Below, piece by piece: positions 16,283 through 23,671 of a stretch of 38,482 bases of DNA. A program made the translations under genes and the position numbers. The notes under the pieces are model-generated. The model had not been told where the DNA came from. It was given only the letters and a program-made list of their open reading frames with translations, and did not search any database. Source of the stretch: Actinacidiphila cocklensis (GTDB lineage: Bacteria; Actinomycetota; Actinomycetes; Streptomycetales; Streptomycetaceae). Within the stretch, counting starts at the first letter, position 1. The number at the start of each line of letters is the position of its first letter. The stretch is from NCBI RefSeq assembly GCF_907177275.1, contig NZ_CAJSLV010000096.1, positions 1 to 38,482 on the forward strand, given 5' to 3'.

Positions 16283-16705
16283 CTATGACCGTGGCTGGGT
16301 GAACAACCCCTGCTCGGGCTCGATCAGGATCCCGCGTTCGACCAGCCACTTGAGCTTCAACCGGACGTTGTTGACGTTGCTGGGCGCGATCTCCAGATCC
16401 ATCGACTCGCAGACCGCCCGTGCCCGCAGCGGGGCGTCGGCCGCGGCGAACACCGCCATGATCTGCCGGTAGGCCGGATGGTCCGGCAGCTTCGCGGCCA
16501 GCGGCCTCGGCGGGGACGGATCAGGCAGCGCCAGCAGGGTCTTGCGGGTGATCCGAACTTCCTCGGTGATCCCGGCGAACTCCTCCAGCTGCACGGTCAG
16601 TTCCTCGATGCGTCCCCGCGTGGCCTCGGTCTGCATGGCGATCTCCCGCTGTTGCTCCTCCAAGCGCGCCAGCACCGCTCCCAAGGTCAGCTCGCTGCCG
16701 CTCAC
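16283..16705 (-). CDS. coiled-coil protein with C-terminal winged-helix-like region, coupled to IS5 tail
   Basis: The 140-aa protein begins MSGSELTLGAVLARLEEQQ (GTG start) and has a long heptad-like helix to about residue 45 (EATRGRIEELTVQLEEFAG). From about residue 80 it has a predicted helix-turn-helix-like region (YRQIMAVFAAADAPLRARAV, SNVNNVRLKLKWLVERGILIE) that looks like a winged helix reading DNA. I do not recognise a named family. The GTG start overlaps the stop of the upstream IS5 transposase remnant (GTGA), indicating translational coupling, so it may be an accessory gene of that element. Function is unknown; a DNA-binding or target-choice role is inference. Confidence 0.6.
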   Translation of the reverse strand: MSGSELTLGAVLARLEEQQREIAMQTEATRGRIEELTVQLEEFAGITEEVRITRKTLLALPDPSPPRPLAAKLPDHPAYRQIMAVFAAADAPLRARAVCESMDLEIAPSNVNNVRLKLKWLVERGILIEPEQGLFTQPRS

Positions 16706-16920
16706 GCGCCGCGCCAGGTGGGGGTGGAGGTCGCGGTGAGCATCCGGGCCATCCGATCGCTCATGGCCCAGTACACCCTCGACTCGGCGGAGGCGGGCCG
16801 GTGCTCGTAGTCCCGTACCAGCCTGCGGTGCAGCATCGTGATCCCATTCACCTGTTCCACCACCCACCTCTTGGGCTGCGGGACGAACCCGCCGGTGATT
16901 AGCTGGCGCAGTTCCTGTGG
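16702..16920 (-). pseudogene. IS5-family transposase C-terminal fragment
   Basis: The frame gives LRQLITGGFVPQPKRWVVEQ, HRRLVRDYEHRPASAESRVY and ARMLTATSTPTWRGA, the C-terminal end of an IS5-group transposase around the Glu of the DDE triad (VVEQ). The upstream two thirds are absent and replaced by an IS481-like N-terminus. Its stop overlaps the start of the coiled-coil gene at 16705. Confidence 0.7.
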
Positions 16921-16939
16921 GACTGCGAGGGCGTCGCGC

Positions 16940-17229
16940 GGACGGCGGCTGCGTCCATTTCTTCTTGATGAGCCGTTGGTGCCAGGCGAGGAGGGTGCGT
17001 GGGGAGATGATCCGGTGTCTGCGCAGCACCCGGGGGGTAGTCGGGCGAGGGCGGCGAGTAGGGCGCGGTCTGGCCAGCTGGGCCTTGGCGCGGTGATCTG
17101 GCGCCGCAGCACCGTTACTTCCTGCCGCAAGATCAATATTTCTGCGTCTTTGGCCGCCGAAGAGCGAGACAGCAGGACCAGCCAGGCGAAGATCCGTGTG
17201 GAGATCAGGTAGAGCAGTCGCACGAACAT
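16940..17229 (-). pseudogene. IS481-like transposase N-terminal fragment, frameshifted
   Basis: MFVRLLYLISTRIFAWLVLL, SAAKDAEILILRQEVTVLRR and PDRALLAALARLP match the start of an integrase-core transposase. A one-base change in a six-C run near 17033 moves the frame to RVLRRHRIISPRTLLAWHQR and LIKKKWTQ. The catalytic core is missing; the next sequence belongs to an IS5 tail. Confidence 0.65.
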
Positions 17230-17310
17230 GAGGACTCATGGTGTCGTATCGGTGCATGGGAGCGTCGTCCCAGGTCAGGGGCTGCGCAGCCATTCTGGAG
17301 CGGTACGGGC

Positions 17311-17349
17311 GGAAGGCGCCCGTACCTACGAGGGATGCGGGCGCCTTCC
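17311..17349 (-). terminator. strong hairpin terminator of the FG-GAP gene
   Basis: A perfect 12-bp stem (17311-17322 with 17338-17349; GGAAGGCGCCCG) with a 15-nt loop lies 27 bp past the FG-GAP stop. There is no long T tract, as is common in Streptomyces. Confidence 0.7.
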
Positions 17350-17375
17350 TGTGTTCTGCAGGTGCTGTCAGGCGG

Positions 17376-19100
17376 TCAGAAGAGCTTGCTGTAGGTGTTC
17401 CAGCCGCCGCCCAGCGCGACGCCGGCGGAGAACTGCCCGGTGCCGTGGGCGCTGAAGCGGTACATCGTGCCCGTGGAGTTCACCGCGAGCAGGTCCGCCA
17501 GGCCGTTGCCGTCGATGTCGCCGGCAGTGGCGATCTTGGGGTACGCGCCGAAGCCCGAGCTGAGCTTGACCCGGCCCGCGAACGGCGCCGACGCGCTGCC
17601 GGTGCCCTTGTAGATGTACAGCGTGCCGGACGTGTCACGGGCCAGGATGTCGGTCCGGCCGTCGCCGGTCATGTCGCCGGCGCCGATGATGGCGTTGTAG
17701 ACGCCCCAGCCCGTGCCGATGAGCGTACGGGCGGAGTAACCGGTGCCGGTGCCGGTTCCCTTGAAGAGGTACAGCTGCCCCGAGGAGTTGCGGGCCAGCA
17801 GGTCGCCCTTGCCGTCACCGCTGACGTCGCCGGGGCCGACCATCAGGTTGTACGACCAACTGTTGGTGACCAGGCCGCGGCTGCCGTTGGAGAGCGAGCC
17901 GCCCGAGCTGAACAGCAGCTCCGGGAGGCCGTCATCGGTCGGCGAGGCGCCGAGGGCGATGTTCGTGATGCCGGCGAATTGGTTGGGGCCGCCCATCGGG
18001 TCCCGCCTGACGAGCGTCCCGGTGTTGGTGGAGCGGTAGGTGAACATCGAACCGGACGACGTGACGCCGAACAGCCACTTCTTGCCCCAGTTCTGGATGC
18101 CGCCCATGCCGGCCATGAGGTCGGAGTTGTCACCCTCGGGCAACAGCTCGCGCGCCTGGAAGCCTCCGGCGCCGTTCGGCGCGTAGCGGTAGAGGGCGCC
18201 GTTGTACGCCCGGCCGATCAGGAAGCCGGCGCCGGACTCGCTGTTGCCGAGGCCGATGATCTGGTTGTACGTGTTCCAGCCGGTGCCGATCAGTGCTTTG
18301 CCCTTGTAGGGCGCGGTCGCGACTCCGGTGGCCTTGTAGAAGTACAGGTTCCCCGCGGTGTCGCGTGCGACCAGGTCGCTGATGCCGTCACCGTCGAGGT
18401 CCCCGGCGCCGGCCAGCTGGTCGTAGACCGCCCAGCCGCCGCCGATCAGCAGCCGCGTCTTGAACGGCGCGCTGCCGCTCCCGGTGCCCGGGAACAGGTA
18501 CAGGTGGCCGTCGAAGGTCCGCGCGGCGATGTCGGGGATGCCGTCACCGGTCACGTCGTCGAGCGCGATGACCTTGTTGTAGATGGTCCAGCCGGTGCTC
18601 GTCCACGACGGATCGCGCGGGAAGGTCGCCCCGCTGAACACCTCCAGCTTGCCACTGGCGGTCAGGCCCACGACGTCGGGACCGGCCAGCCCGTCGATGT
18701 CGCCCGGGGTGAGAACGTCCGTGTACAGATCGTCGAAGTAACCGAGTTCCTGGCCCCCGCCGGCCAGGGAGTTCCACCAGTCGTAGCCAGCGTCGCGGAG
18801 GAGCTGGTCACCGATCCCGTCGCCGTCGATGTCGTAGCGGACGGGTGCCGGGGTCTGGACGGCGGCGCCCGCCGCCAGCTTCGACTTGTTCACCGACGCG
18901 GTGGGTGCGGAGATGTGCGGAACGTGCGCCGCGGACACGGTGGACCGGTCCGCGAGGTGGTGCGCGCCGGGCTCTGCGGCGTGCGCGCTCGAACTCAGCG
19001 CGAAGGCGCCGAGGGAAAGGATGCCGGCCGTGCAGGCCGCCACAAGACGCCGGCGGCCGTTGGGCCGTGCCGGCTTGGATTCTGACACTAATCCCCCCAT
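17376..19100 (-). CDS. secreted FG-GAP/VCBS repeat protein
   Basis: The 574-aa protein has a signal peptide at 1-41 (RRR, then LVAACTAGILSLGAFAL, cut near SAHA-AE). The mature part is a run of FG-GAP/VCBS repeats with DxDGDG-type calcium loops: DIDGDGIGD, DVTGDGIPD, DLDGDGISD, DVSGDGKGD, DMTGDGRTD and DIDGNGLAD. Between them lie LYLFPGTGSGSAPF-type strands and the recurring GGGW.YDQ/GTGW.YNQ motif. This predicts a calcium-stabilised beta-propeller of about seven blades. Such proteins are abundant in Streptomyces secretomes; no catalytic domain is attached, so binding or structural use is likely but unproven. ATG 19100 follows TTGAGATCCC. The 314-bp interval upstream (19101-19414) contains only a GGATCT/AGATCC inverted repeat near 19138-19155. 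Confidence 0.85.
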   Translation of the reverse strand: MGGLVSESKPARPNGRRRLVAACTAGILSLGAFALSSSAHAAEPGAHHLADRSTVSAAHVPHISAPTASVNKSKLAAGAAVQTPAPVRYDIDGDGIGDQLLRDAGYDWWNSLAGGGQELGYFDDLYTDVLTPGDIDGLAGPDVVGLTASGKLEVFSGATFPRDPSWTSTGWTIYNKVIALDDVTGDGIPDIAARTFDGHLYLFPGTGSGSAPFKTRLLIGGGWAVYDQLAGAGDLDGDGISDLVARDTAGNLYFYKATGVATAPYKGKALIGTGWNTYNQIIGLGNSESGAGFLIGRAYNGALYRYAPNGAGGFQARELLPEGDNSDLMAGMGGIQNWGKKWLFGVTSSGSMFTYRSTNTGTLVRRDPMGGPNQFAGITNIALGASPTDDGLPELLFSSGGSLSNGSRGLVTNSWSYNLMVGPGDVSGDGKGDLLARNSSGQLYLFKGTGTGTGYSARTLIGTGWGVYNAIIGAGDMTGDGRTDILARDTSGTLYIYKGTGSASAPFAGRVKLSSGFGAYPKIATAGDIDGNGLADLLAVNSTGTMYRFSAHGTGQFSAGVALGGGWNTYSKLF

Positions 19101-19414
19101 GGGATCTCAAGCAGTGAATCCCCGAACCGCTGATACCGGATCTATTCGAAGATCCGTCCGGTTCTGGTGGGCGGAGTCTATCCCCCCGGTACGACAGCCT
19201 GCGTGGAGATATCTGTCCGGTCGTCAGGCTCCGGTGCGCAGCGGGACCTGGATGGCGTGGAGGTGTCACGCCAGCCCCCGCAGAGGCCAGGCGCAGCGCA
19301 GTGACCTCGGAACTTTCTTGACTCGTGCAGGTCAGGCTGCCAACGCTCTGCTACCCCGTGCGGATGGCCGGGGGGATCACCGGTTGTGAACCGGTCATTG
19401 AGGGGACCTGTACC

Positions 19415-19773
19415 GTGCATTGGTATGTCGATGTGCTGAAGAAGTACGCCGTTTTCAGCGAGCGCGCCCGCCGCCGGGAATTCTGGATGTTCAGCCTGTT
19501 CAACGCCATCGCAATCGGCGTGCTGGCGGGTATAGGGCTGTGGGTGGGCAAGCCGGCTGCGCTGGTCCCCTACTTCCTCTACGTGATCGCGGTGCTCCTT
19601 CCGAGTCTCGCGGTCACCGCCTGCATGACATCGGCCGCTCCGGCTGGTTCACGCTGATCGGCTTCATTCCGCTGCTCGGCGGCATCGCCTTGCTCGTGGT
19701 GACCTGCACGGAAGGCGACGCCGCGCCGAACGCCTACGGCCCGAGCCCCAAGCCAGTGCCTGCCCACCTCTGA
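19415..19773 (+). pseudogene. DUF805 membrane protein, frameshifted
   Basis: GTG 19415 follows AGGGGA and starts VHWYVDVLKKYAVFSERARR, the standard DUF805 opening. Hydrophobic segments and LPSLAVTA follow. The next expected block, RRLHDIGRSGW, is only reached in another frame (LHDIGRSGWFTLIGFIPLLG, then VVTCTEGDAAPNAYGPSPKP). A small deletion near 19619 has removed the Arg-Arg codons and shifted the frame. DUF805 proteins are small four-helix membrane proteins of unknown role. Confidence 0.75.
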
Positions 19774-19805
19774 TCCCGAGCGAGCCCCACCCCGCACGCG
19801 GTGGG

Positions 19806-20290
19806 CTACCCGGCGGCCTGCTCGTGGCCAGGTGCGGAGCAGACTGGCCGCCGCCGTCCTTCACCCGGCGCATGATCTCCTCGCGCTCGCGCCAGTGCGA
19901 CCAGAAGGCGCCGGTGTAGCCCAGGCAGGTGAGGAAGGGATTGTCGGCGTAGTTGTTGTCGTAGCTGCTGGATCCGGTCAGGGTCGGCAGCATCACCCGG
20001 TGGTGGTCGGCGTCGACCAGGTCCCACAGCAAGTCGGCGGAGGGTCCACAGCGGGCCGAGTGGTCGCCGGCGGAGGTGGGGTCGGCGGACAGGCCGGGGG
20101 GAGAAGTAGCACACGAGCAGGAAGTCGCCATGCTCGTCGAACATGAACTGCCGCTCGTACTCGATAGGCCCCGAGCACTTCGCCAGCGGCTTGAGCACGA
20201 TGGGCCCGGTCGCGGTGTTGGACTGCAGGCCCGGCCCGGTACGGACCCCGTCGCACTCTGTGGGCTGTCTCTTCGGCGGGGTAGCCGCCT
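19806..20290 (-). pseudogene. hypothetical protein, frameshifted
   Basis: The upstream frame gives TGPIVLKPLAKCSGPIEYER and QFMFDEHGDFLLVCYFSP. After a one-base change at the six-G run 20096-20101 the other frame gives DLLWDLVDADHHRVMLPTLT, YDNNYADNPFLTCLGYTGAF and WSHWREREEIMRRVKDGG. Both halves look like one soluble protein, unrecognised, with several Trp and Tyr. The 5' end appears fused to an integrase fragment at about 20260-20290, so the true start is lost. A short GHEQAAG tail ending at 19806 in the first frame may be the real C-terminus. Confidence 0.5.
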
Positions 20291-20463
20291 CGGTGGACGG
20301 TGTGCCGGCCGGGCGTGGGGGAGGGGAGATCGACGGCGAAGGTCCAAGTGCCGTGCTCGGGTTCTGCGGTGAGTAGCGGACAGCGCGCTCCAAGCTGGCG
20401 ATGGTGCCGGTCGCGGCACCCGCACCTGCGATAGGCCCGGCCATGCTCAGTGGCGGTACGCAT
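20250..20463 (-). pseudogene. tyrosine site-specific integrase, N-terminal fragment (copy B)
   Basis: ATG 20463 follows GGGAGG and opens MRTATEHGRAYRRCGCRDRH, then QLGARCPLLTAEPEHGTWTF, AVDLPSP and TVHRGGYPAEETAHR. This is the AP2-like/zinc-ribbon-like N-terminus of pSAM2-type actinomycete tyrosine integrases (RRCGCR..GRQLG..CP, then a W-F-AVDLP beta-hairpin that binds arm sites). About 70 codons remain of roughly 400; the catalytic domain is gone and another gene's sequence takes over. Its upstream region is repeated at 5983-6138 beside tRNA-Pro copy 1. Confidence 0.65.
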
Positions 20464-20602
20464 CCTGATCGCCTCCCGAAATTTGCAGGACACGATGCCC
20501 TTCCAGTATCCGCCGTCGCGGCCTGCCAGCGGCGACCACAGCGCGATCACATTCACGGATGTAGGCCTCTGATCTGCGACGATTCCCTGGCGAGGCGACA
20601 AG
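20445..20602 (-). repeat. integrase upstream/start block, copy B
   Basis: Aligns with 5983-6138 over about 155 bp, including the ribosome site, the ATG and the first six codons. It probably contains the integrase promoter. On its upstream side an IS3 element starts at 20672. Confidence 0.6.
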
Positions 20603-20710
20603 TGCAGCCACGAGCCCAGGCAGAGGCGTCGAAATTGTGTGCGCACCCCGGTGTGGCCCAAGCTGGCGTGATGAGCTGCCCCGACTTTCGTGGAGTCCGC
20701 GATCGTGTGA

Positions 20711-21580
20711 TCAAGCGGTCTGCGGGACTTGTTCCGATCTCGCCCAGTACGCCTGTTCGTACTCGTCGGGTGGTACGTAGCCGAGGGCGGAGTGGAGACG
20801 TTCGCGGTTGTACCACGCGACCCATTGGAAGACGGCCCGCTCGACCTCGTCGAAGTCGCGCCACGGGCCCTGATGCTCGATCAATTCGGCCTTGAACGTG
20901 CCGTTCAGGGCCTCTGCCATCGCATTGTCGTAGGAATCTGCGACCGAGCCGACGGACGCGGACGCACCGACTTCCGACAGTCGCTCTGTGTAGCGAATGG
21001 GCACGTATTGTGACCCGCGGTCGCTGTGGTGGATCAGGCCGGCGTCCTTCTTGATCTTCTGCCGCCACAGTGCCATCTCCAAGGCGTCCAGCGGCAGGTC
21101 GGTTCGCATGTGGGTGGCGGCCTGCCAGCCCACGATCCGTCGGGAGTACGCGTCCAGGACGAACGCCACGTAAACCCAGCCCGACCAGGTCCGGATGTAG
21201 GTCAGGTCGGCCAGCCACAACTGGTTCGGCCGCTCGGCGACGAAGCGGCGGTTGACCAGGTCGGGCGGCCGCGGGGCGGCCGGCTCCGGGACGATGGTGC
21301 GGCGGCGCTGTCCACGGATGACGCCCTCGATGCCCAGCTCGCGCATCAGCTGCTCGACGGTGCATCGGGCCACCTGATGGCCTGCGCGGACCAGCGCGCG
21401 GGTGACCCGGCGGGCACCATACGTGCGGCCGGACTCCTCCCACACGGCCGTGACCAGCGAGATCAGCTGCTCGTCACGCACACGGCGGGCCGACTGCGCC
21501 CGCTTCTTGCGCGCGAAGTACGTCGAAGGCGACAACTGGAGCACCCGGCAGACGGGATCGAACCCCGAGACCTTCATCAC
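20711..21580 (-). CDS. IS3-family transposase OrfB
   Basis: The 289-aa protein has the HTH_21 region (DEQLISLVTAVWEESGRTYG) and the rve catalytic core: Asp in LWLADLTYIRT, Asp in LIHHSDRGSQY, Glu in NAMAEALNGTFKAELIE, with terminal WYNRERLHSALGYVPPDEYE. It is in the same frame as OrfA, separated by the OrfA stop. In the -1 frame the linker reads VIDHLRDEGLG and then breaks just before DPVCRVLQL. A one-base gain near 21563-21566 thus seems to have disrupted the normal fused OrfAB; the assigned ATG 21580 may only be a pseudo-start. Confidence 0.85.
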   Translation of the reverse strand: MMKVSGFDPVCRVLQLSPSTYFARKKRAQSARRVRDEQLISLVTAVWEESGRTYGARRVTRALVRAGHQVARCTVEQLMRELGIEGVIRGQRRRTIVPEPAAPRPPDLVNRRFVAERPNQLWLADLTYIRTWSGWVYVAFVLDAYSRRIVGWQAATHMRTDLPLDALEMALWRQKIKKDAGLIHHSDRGSQYVPIRYTERLSEVGASASVGSVADSYDNAMAEALNGTFKAELIEHQGPWRDFDEVERAVFQWVAWYNRERLHSALGYVPPDEYEQAYWARSEQVPQTA

Positions 21581-21592
21581 GCAGGTGGTCGA

Positions 21593-21904
21593 TCACCTGC
21601 TCGGCCTCGTCCGGGGACGGTCGATCTCCTGCGCAAAAAACACCGAGGCAGCCTTCAAGATCTCGTTCGCCCGCCTCAACTCGGCGTTCTCCTTGCGGAG
21701 TTCCTTCAGCTCGTCGCGTTCGGCGGTGGTGAGACGGTCGTCACGCTCACCGGCGTCGGCCTCGGCCTGACGGACCCAGCTCCGCAGGGCCTCGGGATGG
21801 ATCCCAAGGTCTTTGGCGACGTGGGCGACGGGCCGGCCGCTGGCGCGGACCTCGCGGACGGCGCGCTCGCGGAGCTCGTCCGGGTATTTACGTGGTGCTG
21901 GCAT
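21593..21904 (-). CDS. IS3-family transposase OrfA
   Basis: The 103-aa protein has a homeodomain-like HTH (PDELRERAVREVRASGR, then HVAKDLGIHPEALRSWVRQA) and a leucine-zipper helix (RDELKELRKENAELRRANEI LKAASVFFAQEIDRP split across its end). The TTTTTTG run at about 21633-21639 inside SVFFAQE is a plausible -1 slippage site for OrfAB synthesis, as usual in this family. ATG 21904 is preceded by a good AGGAGAACCACC site. Confidence 0.88.
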   Translation of the reverse strand: MPAPRKYPDELRERAVREVRASGRPVAHVAKDLGIHPEALRSWVRQAEADAGERDDRLTTAERDELKELRKENAELRRANEILKAASVFFAQEIDRPRTRPSR

Positions 21905-22106
21905 TGCAGGTGGTTCTCCTTACGCCCGGATCGTAACCCAGGCATCAGGGACTCCACCAAACTCAGAGCAGCTCATGATGCGGGATCACCTCCCTTCACT
22001 TGGCCTGAGTCCTGTGCGTGCAGTGATCGAAGGAACCGCGACGTAGGCCGTGGTCACGGATGATCAACTGGTGTTCGCGCGGCGTAACCCAGTATTAATA
22101 ACAGGC

Positions 22107-22330
22107 CTATGCGCCCTGGTTCGCCCAGGAAGGGCAAAACGGCGCGGCAGCGGGGTGGGATCTGCGCGGCTTGCCCATCGGGAGGTCGTGGAGCGGGCCG
22201 GCGAGGATTGCGCGGTCGGTGTTGGTGAAGGCTGGTTTGCCGAACTGGCGTTTGCGTACCACCTGTTGGTAGCGCAGGGCCAGGATCTGGAGGTCTTTCT
22301 CGTCGCTGCTCATTGGCAACAGTGGTATGA
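22107..22330 (-). pseudogene. IS481-like transposase N-terminal remnant
   Basis: The minus strand gives LPMSSDEKDLQILALRYQ, KRQFGKPAFTNTDRAILAG and PLHDLPMGKPRR, then drifts out of frame. DRAILAG..LHDLPMGK aligns with VIAGLLHHLPMGKLRR of the transposase at 9313 and shows the leader that copy lacks. The catalytic core is absent. Confidence 0.6.
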
Positions 22331-22604
22331 AGCTGACGGCGGTCGACAGAGCGAGGTGCGGCAGTCGCAACAGCGCAGTCGGGCATCCTTGCATCCGGCC
22401 GAGGCAATTCCACGAGCAGCCTTCCCTGCGTCGGACGCTCAACCGCTACCGCGCACCGCTGACTCCGGACCAGGGCTGTGACCGGCGCGGATGCAATATC
22501 CGGCACCTGCGGCTTTGCGGCGGGAGCTGTTCGACTCGGAAAGGGGCTCGGGGCGGCGCAAGATCCGGCCGGTGGTGGGCTGGTCCTGTCCTTGCCGAAA
22601 AGCT

Positions 22605-22730
22605 CATCCGTGCAGGTCAGGCTGCATGTTGGTATTCGTGGGGATGCCGCCGAGTGGTCGCGTCTTCGTATGTCGAGGTGGTCGATCTTTTCTGGATCGG
22701 TGATTGGCGTGGGGAGGGTGTGTAGTGGGC
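22605..22730 (-). pseudogene. IS481-like transposase C-terminal remnant
   Basis: The minus strand reads PITDPEKIDHLDIRRRD and then, after a shift, a stretch resembling the C-terminus at 10150-10236 (RHLEVRRQDRLGG..HEYQHAA). It lies upstream (on the minus strand) of the N-terminal remnant, so these are pieces of two copies or of a rearranged one. The interval 22331-22604 has no supportable gene. Confidence 0.5.
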
Positions 22731-22878
22731 GGGCAACCTGCTTTTCCACGCCACCTTGCTGTCCCATGCGACGAACAAGACGGTGAGCTACTACAACGGT
22801 GCGGACTGCACCAGCTTCACCGGGAACCTGGGCCCCGGCCGGGCGGCGGCCTACCAGAGTCCTCTGTCGGCTGAGTGA
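22726..22878 (+). pseudogene. C-terminal tail of a small secreted protein (peptidase-inhibitor-like)
   Basis: The open tail WAGNLLFHATLLSHATNKTV and SYYNGADCTSFTGNLGPGRA ends QSPLSAE at the stop 22876-22878. The pattern VxxYNGxDCTxxxG..GxxxxxSPLSA is reminiscent of small secreted Streptomyces proteins with one disulfide. There is no start codon: a TAG at 22723 precedes it. Confidence 0.35.
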
Positions 22879-23335
22879 GGGTCGCCCGATCATTATCCGC
22901 CGGCCTTTCGTGGTGGCAGACGATGCCACTCCGCATCCGATCCAGGAAGTGGCAAGGGTGGCGTTCGACCTCAGCAGGCCTGTCTGGAAGACCACTCATG
23001 GCCTTGTACTGGTCTCCACGGGCAACGATTTCTACCCGCGCGTGACCTTGGAGTCGTGGACGAAGCCAATAGCGGAGCCGCCGCCCGACCAGACATGGGA
23101 GGACCTCGGTCGGTTCGACGTCAGCGTGCCTGTGGGCCGCCTGTGGATCGAGCATGCCGACGGCCCCAAAGTGGGCGAGCCGCTCCTCCTGCCCCCCGGA
23201 GACCACGGCGGCCGCGTATTCCGGTGGACGAGGGACGCCGTGCCCTACGAGGACGATCTGGACGATGAAGCACCGGAGCAGGCCGTGGAAGAATGGCTGA
23301 TCCGCTTCTGGCGGCACAGCAGTGCTGATGTGTAG
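22799..23335 (+). CDS. hypothetical protein, unrecognised
   Basis: The frame reads convincingly from about VARVAFDLSRPVWKTTHGLV (codon 50 on) to the end WLIRFWRHSSADV. It is acidic near the C-terminus (EDDLDDEAPEQAVEEW), without membrane segments. The first 35 codons overlap the tail of another protein in a different frame and are doubtful; GTG 22910 or 22913 (VVADDATPHP) is a more likely start, without a clear ribosome site. No family is recognised. Confidence 0.5.
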   Translation: MRTAPASPGTWAPAGRRPTRVLCRLSEGRPIIIRRPFVVADDATPHPIQEVARVAFDLSRPVWKTTHGLVLVSTGNDFYPRVTLESWTKPIAEPPPDQTWEDLGRFDVSVPVGRLWIEHADGPKVGEPLLLPPGDHGGRVFRWTRDAVPYEDDLDDEAPEQAVEEWLIRFWRHSSADV

Positions 23336-23344
23336 AGCGCCGGT

Positions 23345-23657
23345 CTGCGTCACGCGGCGAGCCACTCCTGGACCGTCGCCTCGGGCTATGGCAAGCAAGC
23401 GCAGTGGTACCGCAATCTGCGCCATGCGCCCGGCGGCACGGTGCAGGTAGGCAGACACCGCCACCACGTGTCCGCCTACTTCCTCGACCCCGAGGAGGGT
23501 GCGGAGGTGATGGCCGAGTACGCCCCCAGGCACCCGCGCGCAGCCCGCCTCCTGTGCCGTTACCTCGGCCTGCCCTCGGACGGCACCGCCGACGCATACC
23601 GTGCCGCCGGCCGCCAGATCGCCCTTCGTCCGGCTGGTCGCCTTTCCGGGAAGCTGA
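23345..23657 (+). pseudogene. deazaflavin (F420)-dependent nitroreductase/quinone-reductase-like fragment
   Basis: The frame gives HSWTVASGYGKQAQWYRNLR, GGTVQVGRHRHHVSAYFLDP and RAARLLCRYLGLPSDGT. After a one-base shift near 23624, PFVRLVAFPGS ends at the TGA 23655. WYRNL..HP.V.VQVGR..H is typical of the Ddn-like split-barrel family. The N-terminal third with the flavin-binding start is missing. It overlaps nothing but ends 15 bp before the permease stop on the other strand. Confidence 0.6.
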
Positions 23658-23671
23658 CTCCCGCACCGGCC

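Larger units (their letters stand above)
20672..21975 (-). mobile_element. IS3-family insertion sequence, about 1.3 kb
   Basis: Imperfect terminal inverted repeats (TGAGCTGCCCCGACTTTCGT at the left; TGAGCTGCTCTGAGTTTGGT from 21975 inward), each followed by GGAGTCC, bound orfA and orfB. A 3-bp direct repeat TGA lies just outside both ends (20669-20671 and 21976-21978), the usual IS3 duplication size. Confidence 0.75.

Noticed and set aside
17238..19085. A 615-codon plus-strand frame
   Set aside because: Antisense shadow of the FG-GAP protein, which has a signal peptide and regular calcium-loop repeats.
19322..22632. A shared 17-base word (CGTGCAGGTCAGGCTGC) near 19324 and 22612 as ends of one mobile element
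   Set aside because: The match is too short and the flanks differ; at most both are remnants of the same IS end.
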